Part shown: positions 25,300 through 33,111 of the stretch, in pieces | Numbering within the stretch: position 1 is the stretch's first letter | How the letters are laid out: every line of letters starts with the position of its first letter | Assembly (NCBI GenBank): GCA_003251795.1 | Contig: QKEI01000103.1 | Location: 1 to 62,290 of the forward strand | Direction: 5' to 3' | DNA from: Candidatus Muproteobacteria bacterium | GTDB taxonomy: Bacteria; Pseudomonadota; Gammaproteobacteria; Acidiferrobacterales; SPGG2 | DNA: 62,290 nucleotides | Program-made: the position numbers and the translations under genes | Notes under the pieces: model-generated | The model's database searches: none | What the model was told of the DNA's origin: nothing | Seen by the model: only the letters and a program-made list of their open reading frames with translations

Positions 25300-26067
25300 T
25301 CATAGCATCGCGATCTTGCCAGCCGGTCCATCGTAGGCGTGGGAGTCGATCTCGCCAGTTAGTTGCCTCAGGGCATTCAGATCGTTGATACGAATTTGGT
25401 TACGCTCTTTTGCCAACAGATCTAGATCCTGAAAGCGGGTCAAAATGCGCGAGACAGTCTCTACCGTCAGGCCCAGGTACTTACCGATGTCGGTGCGCGA
25501 CATCGCAAGCGTCAGTGCGGTCGGACTGTAGCCACGCTCAGCTTGGCGCTCCGCCTGCACCAGCAAAAAGGTAGCGACGCGCTGCTCGGCGCTGCGTCTA
25601 CCAAGCAGCAAACTGTCGGTCAACCGCAGTGTCTCACGGCTCATCATCTCCACCAGTCGACCGAGCAGATGGGGCGAGCTTTGACATAGCTTCGTCAGCT
25701 TATCGAAGCTCAAGGTACACACACTCGAGGTCTCCAGGGCAGCCGCATTGCACGGATGTCTCCCCCTGGCAATGGCATCGAAACCGACGATGTCACCGGG
25801 CTGGTGGAAGCCCAAAATCTGTTCCTCGCCTTCTTCCGACGTCAGGTAGGTCTTTATGGAACCCGAGCGCACTACGTAAAGCGACTGAAAGGGGTCTCCT
25901 ACCCGAAACAGATGACTGCCCGCGCGCTGCACACGCTGCCGCGCTTGCGCACTACCATTACATCCCGAGTGCGCGCCTTCGGCACAATAACCGACGCACC
26001 ATCCCCGCACGCCGCATCTTTCGCACTGGTACTTGCCTCCGCGAAACTCATAGAGGTCAACACTCAT
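25300..26067 (-). CDS. fnr: FNR-type iron-sulfur transcription regulator
   Basis: A 255-residue Crp/FNR protein. Its N-terminus holds Cys15-x2-Cys18-x5-Cys24 (CERCGVRGWC), the same spacing as E. coli FNR Cys20/23/29. The fourth ligand is Cys117 in LETSSVC, matching FNR Cys122. Thus an oxygen-sensitive [4Fe-4S] cluster is likely. Extra Cys residues at 28, 36 and 106 are unusual. The recognition helix TVETVSRIL carries the E-x2-SR triad that reads TTGAT half-sites, the motif found all over this region. The ATG at 26,067 follows GGAGGG. Confidence 0.92.
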   Translation of the reverse strand: MSVDLYEFRGGKYQCERCGVRGWCVGYCAEGAHSGCNGSAQARQRVQRAGSHLFRVGDPFQSLYVVRSGSIKTYLTSEEGEEQILGFHQPGDIVGFDAIARGRHPCNAAALETSSVCTLSFDKLTKLCQSSPHLLGRLVEMMSRETLRLTDSLLLGRRSAEQRVATFLLVQAERQAERGYSPTALTLAMSRTDIGKYLGLTVETVSRILTRFQDLDLLAKERNQIRINDLNALRQLTGEIDSHAYDGPAGKIAML

Positions 26068-26112
26068 GATCCCTCCGATCAGGGCGGCGCTGCTTGTCAC
26101 GATTGTCGATAG

Positions 26113-26137
26113 CCGCCATATCTATAACATACGGCGG
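26113..26137. promoter_or_regulatory. Interrupted palindrome upstream of fnr
   Basis: CCGCC-A-TAT and ATA-C-GGCGG form a 25-bp dyad with one mismatched pair, 46 bases before the fnr ATG, in an AT-rich core that could hold the -10 region. It is not an FNR box. It may be the operator of another regulator (for example the FixJ-like protein) controlling fnr. Confidence 0.4.
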
Positions 26138-26254
26138 TGCAGCAGATCCTTATACTCGTACTTCTACGAGCACGGGCTGCGGGTTGCCGACGGAATCTTG
26201 AGCGTTTCGGTAGGTTACGGAATGGCGGTAACAACAGTCCCGAGCAGGGCAGAA

Positions 26255-26653
26255 TCAATGCTGCTGCAAGGCAGACTCTATGCTGCGCAACAATACATCT
26301 CGTTTGAAGGGTTTATAGAGCACCGTTAACGCCCCGGCTTCCTGGGCACGTACCGTCAGCGGATCGTCCTTATAGGCAGTGATGACGATCACCGGTATTC
26401 GCATGCCACGGGCCGTAAGCTCCTGTTGTAACTCGACACCGTTCATGCCCGGCATGTGCAGGTCCAAGACCAGGCATCCGTCGCTGCCTGGATCGTAGGC
26501 TTCCAGAAATGCCTCGGCGGAGGCATACGCCTGCGCGCGCAGGCCCAGGGATTGCACCAACAGAGTTACCGCCTGCCGCACGGCCGCGTCGTCATCCACA
26601 ATAAAAACACGGCCCTCCGGCGCCTCTGCACGCATGGTCGAAAGAGGTTGCAT
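26255..26653 (-). CDS. Single-domain response regulator (receiver only)
   Basis: A protein of 132 residues with only a receiver domain: acidic pocket VDDDAAVR, phospho-acceptor Asp in CLVLDLHMPG, Thr in VIVITAYKD and Lys in LYKPFKRD. There is no output domain, so it acts by protein contact or as a phosphate sink, like FixT- or CheY-type proteins. Its sequence resembles the receiver of the FixJ-like regulator next to it. I chose the ATG at 26,653 because the longer TTG frame starts inside an FNR box; ATG 26,635 is also possible. Confidence 0.8.
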   Translation of the reverse strand: MQPLSTMRAEAPEGRVFIVDDDAAVRQAVTLLVQSLGLRAQAYASAEAFLEAYDPGSDGCLVLDLHMPGMNGVELQQELTARGMRIPVIVITAYKDDPLTVRAQEAGALTVLYKPFKRDVLLRSIESALQQH

Positions 26654-26696
26654 AGGGATACCAGCTGCAGTAGACCGCAACTGTATGGGTGCGACA

Positions 26697-26710
26697 TTGA
26701 TATAGGTCAA
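26697..26710. promoter_or_regulatory. FNR-type box of the single-domain regulator
   Basis: TTGATATAGGTCAA, one mismatch to the consensus. On the minus strand a -10-like TCTACT (26,669-26,674) follows at exactly 22 bases. It would drive the receiver-only regulator, so FNR could feed back on the FixLJ-like system. Confidence 0.7.
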
Positions 26711-26754
26711 AGGATGACAACCCCAGGGCCCTGGCCGTGGGAGAAACTACACGT

Positions 26755-27378
26755 TTATGCCCCGAGCGACGACCCAGGACGGTACCTGTTGACCATATTC
26801 ACGAGCTCGGCCAGAGAGCGGGCGCCCATTTTCTTCATGATTTTGCCGCGATGGAACTCCACGGTGCGCTCGCTGATAGCCAGCTCAAAAGCAATAACCT
26901 TGTTGGCCATACCGGCGACCATCCTGTCCAGCACCTCTCGCTCCCGTGCTGTCAGCGTTTGCAGGCGGCGCGTAATCTCGGCCTGTTCCGCGGATGTCGC
27001 GCGAGTCTCTGCGTCGCGCCGAATGGCTTGCTGCACCAGATCGAGCAACGCCTGGCTATTTACCGGCTTTTGTAAGAAATCCATTGCGCCGGCCTTGAGC
27101 GCCCGTACCGCCGCGGGTACATCACCGTGCCCGGTAAGGAAAATGATCGGCAGCTTCACACCTTCTTGAACGAGCTGCGCTTGCAAGTCCAACCCCCCCA
27201 TTCCCGGCATGCGAATATCGAGCACTAGGCAACCGGGCGTATCCGGTTGGTAGGCCGCAAGAAAATCCCGTGCAGAAGCGTAGATCTGTACACGCAGCCC
27301 GACAGCCTGCAGCAGCTGTCGCAGACTGTCGCGCACGGCCTGATCGTCGTCCACGACGAATACCGTTGCATCGGTCAT
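26755..27378 (-). CDS. FixJ-family response regulator
   Basis: A 207-residue regulator: receiver (VVDDDQAVRDSLRQLL, Asp in CLVLDIRMPG, Lys in FLQKPVNS) followed by a LuxR-type HTH (LTAREREVLDRMVAGMANKVIAFELAISERTVEFHR broken here by family spacing). The ...KPV... and ERTVEFHR.K...K signatures are those of FixJ/TtrR/NodW. Phosphorylated FixJ activates fixK/fnr-type genes in microaerobiosis. Its start overlaps the kinase stop by four bases, so kinase and regulator are coupled. Confidence 0.88.
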   Translation of the reverse strand: MTDATVFVVDDDQAVRDSLRQLLQAVGLRVQIYASARDFLAAYQPDTPGCLVLDIRMPGMGGLDLQAQLVQEGVKLPIIFLTGHGDVPAAVRALKAGAMDFLQKPVNSQALLDLVQQAIRRDAETRATSAEQAEITRRLQTLTAREREVLDRMVAGMANKVIAFELAISERTVEFHRGKIMKKMGARSLAELVNMVNRYRPGSSLGA

Positions 27379-29285
27379 CGCTGGGCCGCGCCGCTGCGAG
27401 GAAGACTAAATCGCAGGGTCGTTCCACGATCCTTTTCCGTGCTCGCCCATATCCGGCCGCCGTGGGCGTTAACGATTGTGCGCGTAATGGAAAGCCCAAG
27501 CCCCATGCCGTTTCGCTTCGTACTGTAGAAGGCGTCAAACAGACGCTCGCCAGCCTCCGACGAAATCCCTTCACCCGTGTCACGGACGAACATCTCGATT
27601 GCCGGCTCATCCCCCTGCGCGTTGCCTGTGCCGATCGTCAACCGACGATTTCCTGGTTCGCTTGACTCCATCGCTTCGATCGCATTGCGCACTAGGTTGA
27701 ATATTACCTGCTCGATCTGCACCTTGTCCGCCTCGACCAGCGGTAACGACTGAGCGAGCTCCAGTTGCACATCGACGTCATGGTTGCGCAGCTCGTAGCC
27801 GAGCATATCGAGCACGTCATGGACCAACTCGTTGACATTGACCGGGTGACGGTCAAGTTTTCCTCTTGTGACAAATTCGCGTAGACGGTGAATAATGTCG
27901 CCCGCTCGCTCCCCCTGCCTGCTGATCTCTTCAAGCGAGCTCAGCAGCACTTCCTTCTGCTCGCGACCCGATTCGAGCATGAGACGGCAGGCATCTGCAT
28001 AGCTCACGATCGCCGTCAGTGGCTGATTAATCTCGTGTGCAAGCCCGGCTGCCATCTCGCCAATGGATGCCACCCGTGAAACGTGCGCCAGGTCGTCAAG
28101 ACGACGCTTAGCCTCGTTTTCTGCCTCCTTGCGTGCCGTTACATCAGCGACCGCCGCCAGCACCAGCCTTCCCTCTTCCGACTCAAGCGGACTCAAACCG
28201 ATCTCGACTGGGAATTCCCGGCCATCTTTGCGTCTCCCGTAAAGATCCTGATTGACTCCCATCATGCGCGGTCGACGCTCGGAACGAAATTTCTCGCGGT
28301 GCGCGCGGTGGGATTCATGCAGGCGTTCAGGCACTAAGAGCTCGATGGGTTGACCAATCAATTCTTCGCGATCGTAGCCGAAAAGCGCTTCCATTTGCCG
28401 ATTAGTCAGCATGATGCGGCCGTCCTCGTCGGTCATGACCATGCCGTTCGGCGCCGACTCAAACACGCGGCGAAAGCGCTCCTGCAGTCGCCGATACTCC
28501 GTGATGTCTTCTTGCAGACTGAGATAGTGCGTGATCCTACCCGTGGCGTCGCGAAGCGGACCGACATAGGCCGCTTCCCAGTACAACTCGCCGTGTTTCT
28601 TGCGGTTGTGAAAGACGCCGTGCCACTCACCGCCCGCCGTTATGGTCCGCCAAAGGTGCTGATAGTCAGCATCCCTCGTGCCGCCGGATTTCAGCATACG
28701 CGGATTCTTTCCACGCACCTCTTCCAATGTGTACCCGCTCTGCTTCGTAAATTTCGGGTTGACGTACTCGATTCTACCTTTGGTATCCGTGATGATGATG
28801 GTACTCGGGCTTTGCTCCATGGCGAACGAGAGCTTGCGCAGCTCCGCCTCACGCTCGCGCAGTACTTGTTCCATGCGCTCGCGCTCGGTTATATCAGTGC
28901 CAGTGCCGATCACGTAACGTACAGAGCCATCCGCTCCGAGCACGGCCGTGTTCTTCCAGTGAATCCGCAGCTTTCTGCCATCCTTCGCCACCCAGGAGTT
29001 CATGTGCTCGTTTGGAAACTGCCCGGACAGAAGCTGCGCGAAAACGCTTCTGACCGCATCGACCTCTTCTGGCAACAGCAGGCGGTCCCAAAAATGACTG
29101 CCCTTGAGCTCACCGAATCTGTAGCCGGTAGCGTTTTCGCAGGCGCGGTTGAACAGCACAATGCGTCCGTCGCGGTCGAGCCCAATGACCAAGGCAGCCA
29201 CCACGTCGAGGATATCCCAGAGTAGGGCATGCTCTGTCTGCAGCGCCTCCAATGCTAGGTCGTGATCAGCGTATGTTCTTGGCAA
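27375..29285 (-). CDS. Soluble three-PAS histidine kinase, FixL-like
   Basis: About 636 residues, no transmembrane helix. Three PAS domains in a row (first with DGRIVLFNRACENATGY, second KGRIEYVNPKFTKQSGY, third DGRIMLTNRQMEALFGY), then His in GLAHEINQPLTAIV and an HATPase with NLVRNAIEAM, DTGEGI and GMGLGLSI. This is the FixL/ThkA class. PAS3 reads LLVPERLHESHRAH, where a His aligns with the proximal heme His of FixL, but this motif also occurs in heme-free PAS domains. I chose TTG 29,285 because AGGAG stands six bases before it. The partner is the FixJ-like protein. Confidence 0.8.
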   Translation of the reverse strand: MPRTYADHDLALEALQTEHALLWDILDVVAALVIGLDRDGRIVLFNRACENATGYRFGELKGSHFWDRLLLPEEVDAVRSVFAQLLSGQFPNEHMNSWVAKDGRKLRIHWKNTAVLGADGSVRYVIGTGTDITERERMEQVLREREAELRKLSFAMEQSPSTIIITDTKGRIEYVNPKFTKQSGYTLEEVRGKNPRMLKSGGTRDADYQHLWRTITAGGEWHGVFHNRKKHGELYWEAAYVGPLRDATGRITHYLSLQEDITEYRRLQERFRRVFESAPNGMVMTDEDGRIMLTNRQMEALFGYDREELIGQPIELLVPERLHESHRAHREKFRSERRPRMMGVNQDLYGRRKDGREFPVEIGLSPLESEEGRLVLAAVADVTARKEAENEAKRRLDDLAHVSRVASIGEMAAGLAHEINQPLTAIVSYADACRLMLESGREQKEVLLSSLEEISRQGERAGDIIHRLREFVTRGKLDRHPVNVNELVHDVLDMLGYELRNHDVDVQLELAQSLPLVEADKVQIEQVIFNLVRNAIEAMESSEPGNRRLTIGTGNAQGDEPAIEMFVRDTGEGISSEAGERLFDAFYSTKRNGMGLGLSITRTIVNAHGGRIWASTEKDRGTTLRFSLPRSGAAQR

Positions 29286-29336
29286 GTCGATCTCCTGGCT
29301 GCCTGCGATTTCCTTGTACGCGCCGGCGCAGACGGG

Positions 29337-29342
29337 ATTATA
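29337..29342 (-). promoter_or_regulatory. Consensus -10 element of the kinase-regulator operon
   Basis: TATAAT on the minus strand, about 52 bases before the TTG start at 29,285. No good -35 is seen at 16-18 bases, so an activator may be needed. No FNR box is near it. Confidence 0.45.
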
Positions 29343-29674
29343 TATTAGGTTGCGTGGCCCGGTTGTCGGCGATGAGTTCAACGCCGTCTTTGTCCAAAAT
29401 CGGCAGTGGTCGCCCTGTATCCCGCCGGTCTCGCAACCCGCAGTCACGGTGCGGGAAAAGCTGCACCTTGAATACCCTAATGGGTGGCTCGCGGGCTGCG
29501 CTGTCGAATCTATGGTCGGCCGACCTGGGGGGCGTGCAAGCTTGCGGAGGTGATCGATGACAAGGCACTGACACGGCCGCTGTTCGACATGCGTGGCGCG
29601 TGCTCGGCTTCACGCAGGCACGCGTCCTACATGAACCGGGTATCGTCAGTCGATACTTAGACCGCAGCAGCGGG
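29343..29674. other. Gene-free stretch with possible decayed coding remnant
   Basis: No intact gene is seen between the kinase promoter and the hibernation-factor gene. On the + strand, frames switch between short protein-like pieces (VTVREKLHLEYPNGWLAG, then FDMRGA, then GFTQARVLHEPGIVSRYLDR), which looks like a gene broken by frameshifts. I cannot name its family. The stretch ends in a hairpin that belongs to the minus-strand gene on the right. Confidence 0.35.
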
Positions 29675-29692
29675 CGGGCGTTTGCACGCCCG
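29675..29692. terminator. Hairpin downstream of the hibernation-factor gene
   Basis: CGGGCG (29,675-29,680) and CGCCCG (29,687-29,692) with loop TTTGCA lie 26 bases after the stop of the minus-strand gene 29,718-30,281. There is no T run, so it may be a weak or factor-aided end. Confidence 0.45.
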
Positions 29693-29717
29693 CGTCACCT
29701 AGAAAGTAGTGCCGAGC

Positions 29718-30281
29718 TCAGCTTGTAACTTTGTGCTTGGTGACGGTAACGCTCGCGGCCTGCGGGCCCTGGTCCCCCTCCTCCTCCACATAGTGCACTT
29801 CTGTGCCGGGATCGAGGTGGTCAAAGTCTGCATCCATCAGGCTGTTGCGGTGAAAGTAGATCTCGCGCCCGTCGGGCGTTCGTAGGAAGCCATAGTCCTG
29901 GCTCGGGAACATCCTGAACACCGTCGCCTGTTGCAGGGTGGGGTGGGTCTTAACATCGCCACGGCGACGGCGCACATAGTCCTCTAGCTGGCGCCTGGCG
30001 GCATCAAACGCATCCCTTATTACTACATAGATGTCCTCGTGCGTGACGTCTTCACCAGGGTCGCGCTTAATAACGATTTCATCGCCGGGCACGGTCAGAT
30101 CGATCCGCAGGTGGTAAAGCTTGCCCTTGTGGCGATGTCGATGGGGGGACTCGATCAGCACATGACAACCCATGATGTCATCGCAGAACTCGTCGAGTTT
30201 CGCCGCCTTTTCACGAATGGCCGTCTCCAGCGCCGCGGAAGCAGGCAATTCACGCCACGTAATTTGCAGTGGAATTCTCAT
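29718..30281 (-). CDS. Ribosome hibernation factor (HPF/RaiA) fused to cold-shock-like domain
   Basis: A 187-residue protein. Residues 1 to about 105 are an HPF/RaiA domain (IPLQITWRELPASAALETAI, then the CHVLIESPHRHRHKG and HLRIDLTVPG strands). Residues about 118-187 form a cold-shock-like OB fold (FRMFPSQDYGFLRTPDGREIYFHRNSL). The HPF part would bind the 30S decoding region and silence ribosomes. The tail could bind RNA. The ATG at 30,281 has no ribosome site but sits exactly 41.5 bp from an FNR-box centre, so the mRNA may be leaderless. Confidence 0.85.
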   Translation of the reverse strand: MRIPLQITWRELPASAALETAIREKAAKLDEFCDDIMGCHVLIESPHRHRHKGKLYHLRIDLTVPGDEIVIKRDPGEDVTHEDIYVVIRDAFDAARRQLEDYVRRRRGDVKTHPTLQQATVFRMFPSQDYGFLRTPDGREIYFHRNSLMDADFDHLDPGTEVHYVEEEGDQGPQAASVTVTKHKVTS

Positions 30282-30287
30282 GAAAAA

Positions 30288-30329
30288 ATTTTGCTCGCCT
30301 GGACAAGCCAATGCCTTGATTTGGATCAA
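30288..30329. promoter_or_regulatory. FNR-type promoter between hpf-like gene and FBP aldolase/phosphatase
   Basis: The perfect box TTGATTTGGATCAA is at 30,316-30,329. On the minus strand CAAAAT (30,288-30,293) follows after 22 bases, placing the start of transcription at about 30,281, the A of the hpf-like ATG. On the + strand TTTTAT (30,354-30,359) might serve the FBPase gene. The promoter is probably bidirectional. Confidence 0.75.
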
Positions 30330-30452
30330 CGACGCGCAACGCAAATTGGTCGATTTTATGCGGTGGGACAATGCTAATAGGCGGTGGCTAACGCCGTTTG
30401 CAGCTATAGAACTGATGCATCGCAGCGCTAATCAGCGTTACGGAGGTGCAAG

Positions 30453-31607
30453 ATGAAGATTACGTTGAGCGTCATCAAGGCCGACATCGGCTCAATCGGA
30501 GGGCATATCTGTCCTTCGCAACGCCTGCTGGAGACAGTCGAGCGTCATGTGTTGCAGTACCGCTACGACATGCCTTTTATCAGAGACAGCTATGTGGGCT
30601 TTACGGGCGATGATATCGCCATCCTCATGACCCACACGCGCGGTCCGGGTGCCGAGCCGATCCACAAGCTTGCCTGGGATGCATTCGTCGCCGGCACGGC
30701 TGAAGCTAAAGCGCAAGGGCTCTACGGCGCCGGCCAGGATCTGCTGAAGGATGCTTTCTCCGGCAATGTCCGCGGTATGGGGCCTGCTACTGCCGAAATG
30801 GAGTTTGAGGAACGGGCGAACGAACCTTTTTTGTTCTTCGCTGCCGACAAGACCGATCCGGGAGCCTACAACCTGCCACTCTATCTCGCGTTTGCCGACC
30901 CCATGACTACGCCGGGTCTGATGCTGGCACCGTCGATGGCCAAGGGTTTCAAGTTCGTCGTAATGGACGTTGCCCACACCGATGGCGACCGCATTATCGA
31001 GCTCAACACACCGGAGGACATCTACGATCTGGCGGCGCTACTGCGCGACGGTGAGCGTTACGTGGTCGAGTCTATCTGGTCGAGGGCGACTGGAGAACAA
31101 GCGGTGGCGGCATGCACGACTCGCCTGCACAACATAGCGGGTACCTACACTGGCAAGGATGATCCGGTAATGCTTGTACGGGTACAGAAAAACTTTCCAG
31201 CTACGGGGGAGGTATTGGCCCCTTATGCGATCGGCCCGTACGTGGCAGGCGGCATGCGCGGCTCCCACAACATGCCGTTGATGCCGGTGGCACTAAACTC
31301 CAACATCAGTTACTTCGATGGTCCACCGGTAGTAAGCTGCGCTGCCTTCGCGATGCATGACGGCAAACTGACCGAGCCTGCCGACGCCTTTGCGCATCCG
31401 TTCTGGAACACGGTGCGCGACCGCGTAGCCGATAAGGCCATGGAAATGAGGCGTCAGGGCTTTTTCGGCGCCGCCATGTTGCCAATGGCAGAGCTGGAAT
31501 ATACCGGCATTACGGAAAAGCTTCACGCGCTCGACGCACGCTTCACGATTCGCGGCGAGGCCCAGAAACTGCAGCGTCGTAAGGTGAGCGCCGCCGGCAC
31601 CGGTTGA
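30453..31607 (+). CDS. Fructose-1,6-bisphosphate aldolase/phosphatase, archaeal type
   Basis: A 384-residue class V FBPase. In archaea this protein is a bifunctional, one-way gluconeogenic enzyme. Metal ligands are visible: Asp11 and His18 in KADIGSIGGH, Asp53-Asp54 in FTGDDIA, Lys133 in ADKTDPGAYNLPLY, Asp236-Asp237 in GKDDPVM. The aldolase residues Tyr232 and Lys235 (TYTGKDD) are also present, so both activities may be kept. It condenses triose phosphates to FBP and cleaves it to fructose 6-phosphate. GGAGG precedes the ATG. The family is rare in gammaproteobacteria and suggests transfer. Confidence 0.92.
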   Translation: MKITLSVIKADIGSIGGHICPSQRLLETVERHVLQYRYDMPFIRDSYVGFTGDDIAILMTHTRGPGAEPIHKLAWDAFVAGTAEAKAQGLYGAGQDLLKDAFSGNVRGMGPATAEMEFEERANEPFLFFAADKTDPGAYNLPLYLAFADPMTTPGLMLAPSMAKGFKFVVMDVAHTDGDRIIELNTPEDIYDLAALLRDGERYVVESIWSRATGEQAVAACTTRLHNIAGTYTGKDDPVMLVRVQKNFPATGEVLAPYAIGPYVAGGMRGSHNMPLMPVALNSNISYFDGPPVVSCAAFAMHDGKLTEPADAFAHPFWNTVRDRVADKAMEMRRQGFFGAAMLPMAELEYTGITEKLHALDARFTIRGEAQKLQRRKVSAAGTG

Positions 31608-31669
31608 TAGGCCGGCAGAACGTCCCAGCAAACGGGGAATCCGTCGCGGTGCGTCGCGTGCTTGGTTGC

Positions 31670-32080
31670 CTAAGCGAATCGTCTGTGCGAGCGCTGATCG
31701 AACTCGGGCTGGCCGATTCCGGTGCGCGCAATGCCGCTTGTGCGCGCGCTGCCGGGGGTGGCCACACGTCGTTCCCTTAACACCAACGTGCGCAGTACAG
31801 CGTCGCTCGCGTCATCGAATGACCGAAGCGTGAGTCCCGCTCCGCCTTGTCGGGACCACACCACCCAAGCCCGTAGACGGTACAGCCCGTCGGCACCGTT
31901 TTGCGGCACCCTTACAATCACGTCGACGGGTGTGTTCATGTGCAGCGCGACCGAACCGGTCTCGATGAACATTCCGCCGAGGCCGACGTCCCTGATCCTG
32001 GTATGCACTACACCAACCCGGCGACAATTCACCACAGCGTTGAGCACAGTGGATATACGGATGCTGCAGCGGTGTTCCAT
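31670..32080 (-). CDS. PilZ-domain protein
   Basis: A 136-residue protein. The N-terminal two thirds fit a PilZ fold: RCSIRISTVLNAVV, then the D-x-[SG]-x-x-G motif as RIRDVGLGGMFIET, then RLRAWVVWSRQGGAGLTL. The R-x3-R part is degenerate (HRCSIR), so c-di-GMP binding is uncertain. A charged tail of about 35 residues follows. It lies opposite to its neighbours and has no partner genes. Confidence 0.7.
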   Translation of the reverse strand: MEHRCSIRISTVLNAVVNCRRVGVVHTRIRDVGLGGMFIETGSVALHMNTPVDVIVRVPQNGADGLYRLRAWVVWSRQGGAGLTLRSFDDASDAVLRTLVLRERRVATPGSARTSGIARTGIGQPEFDQRSHRRFA

Positions 32081-32429
32081 GTTGTTTTCGCCCTCCTAGT
32101 TAGCAATCACCGGCTTCTTTGGAGTTCTTTCGGTATTCGATCTGCTTGATGCCGTTTGGTTCATCACGACGATATCTATCTGACTAAGGCCCTGTGCCGG
32201 GCGCTGAGTATCAAAACATAGCTTTGCCAAACAGAATGGAAAATTGGGTCTAGTACGGACCGAAATACGGGTTTGCCCCTATCCCCTGTGCGCCTTATCG
32301 CCACCGTGCCGAGCGCCGCTTCAGGGAGAGGACCTTTGTTGACAGAAATCAATACCGCCGCAGCATCCGCACGTTAGATTAATAGGGTTCGTAATAGCGG
32401 CGGATCATGGCTAAGCAAAACGGAGAAGT
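32081..32429. promoter_or_regulatory. Long intergenic region with FNR-type promoter
   Basis: About 350 bases without a gene between the PilZ gene and the phosphoribosyltransferase. An FNR-type box TTGACAGAAATCAA (one mismatch) is at 32,339-32,352, and TAGATT at 32,375-32,380 is a -10-like hexamer at exactly 22 bases, giving a leader of about 43 bases. The rest (32,081-32,330) shows no clear feature. Confidence 0.75.
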
Positions 32430-33077
32430 ATGGTTACCCAATTCAGGAACCGCACCGAGGCCGGAAAACGCCTGGCTCAGGCGCTGAACAGTTATCGTGA
32501 CCAGGACGGCATAGTCTACCCCCTGCCCCGCGGCGGCATTCCGCTCGGTGTGGAAATCGCCCGCAGCTTGCACATGCCGATCGATCTGGTGATCCCGCGG
32601 AAGCTCGGCCACCCCTTCAATCCCGAGTATGCCATTGGCGCCGTCTGCGAAAACGGCGGCATGGTCTGCAATGAATGGGAAGTATCACAGGTGGATCCCG
32701 CGTGGTTCCAGGAAAGGATCCGTAGCGAGCGTGAGGAAGCGCATCGGCGCCGCGAACGCTACCTCGACGGCCGAGCGCCGCTGCCAGTTCAAGGAAAGAC
32801 GGCGATTCTGGTGGATGACGGGATTGCCACAGGTTTGACGATGCGTGCCGCCATCCGTGACCTGAAGCAGCGTCATCCGGCACGTATCGTCGTAGCCGTG
32901 CCGGTAGCCCCCGAGGACACCGCAGCCATCCTCAAGCAGGAGGTGGACGAGGTGGTGGCGCTTGATATTCCGCACTTGTACCTTGGCGCCGTCGGCGCGT
33001 ACTACGAGGATTTCTCCCAAATCACGGATGAAGAGGTGATCGACATGCTGCAACTCAGCGAAGGCGAGCCACCGTGA
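32430..33077 (+). CDS. Phosphoribosyltransferase-family protein
   Basis: A 215-residue PRTase fold with the PRPP loop VDDGIATGLTMRAAI and an N-terminal LPRGGIPLGVEIA core. In this group (often annotated as predicted phosphoribosyltransferase) the natural substrate is unknown. It is followed after 34 bases by an alpha/beta hydrolase. In M. tuberculosis the DosR-controlled Rv0571c carries the same two domains in one chain, which supports a shared role of the pair. FNR box upstream. Confidence 0.85.
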   Translation: MVTQFRNRTEAGKRLAQALNSYRDQDGIVYPLPRGGIPLGVEIARSLHMPIDLVIPRKLGHPFNPEYAIGAVCENGGMVCNEWEVSQVDPAWFQERIRSEREEAHRRRERYLDGRAPLPVQGKTAILVDDGIATGLTMRAAIRDLKQRHPARIVVAVPVAPEDTAAILKQEVDEVVALDIPHLYLGAVGAYYEDFSQITDEEVIDMLQLSEGEPP

Positions 33078-33111
33078 ACCATCGTTCGTGTGCCGTGCGG
33101 ATGAAGAGACA

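Noticed and set aside
26654-26710. Longer N-terminus of the receiver-only regulator from TTG 26,710
   Set aside because: The extra codons lie inside an FNR box and its promoter; the residues are not protein-like and the receiver fold starts later.
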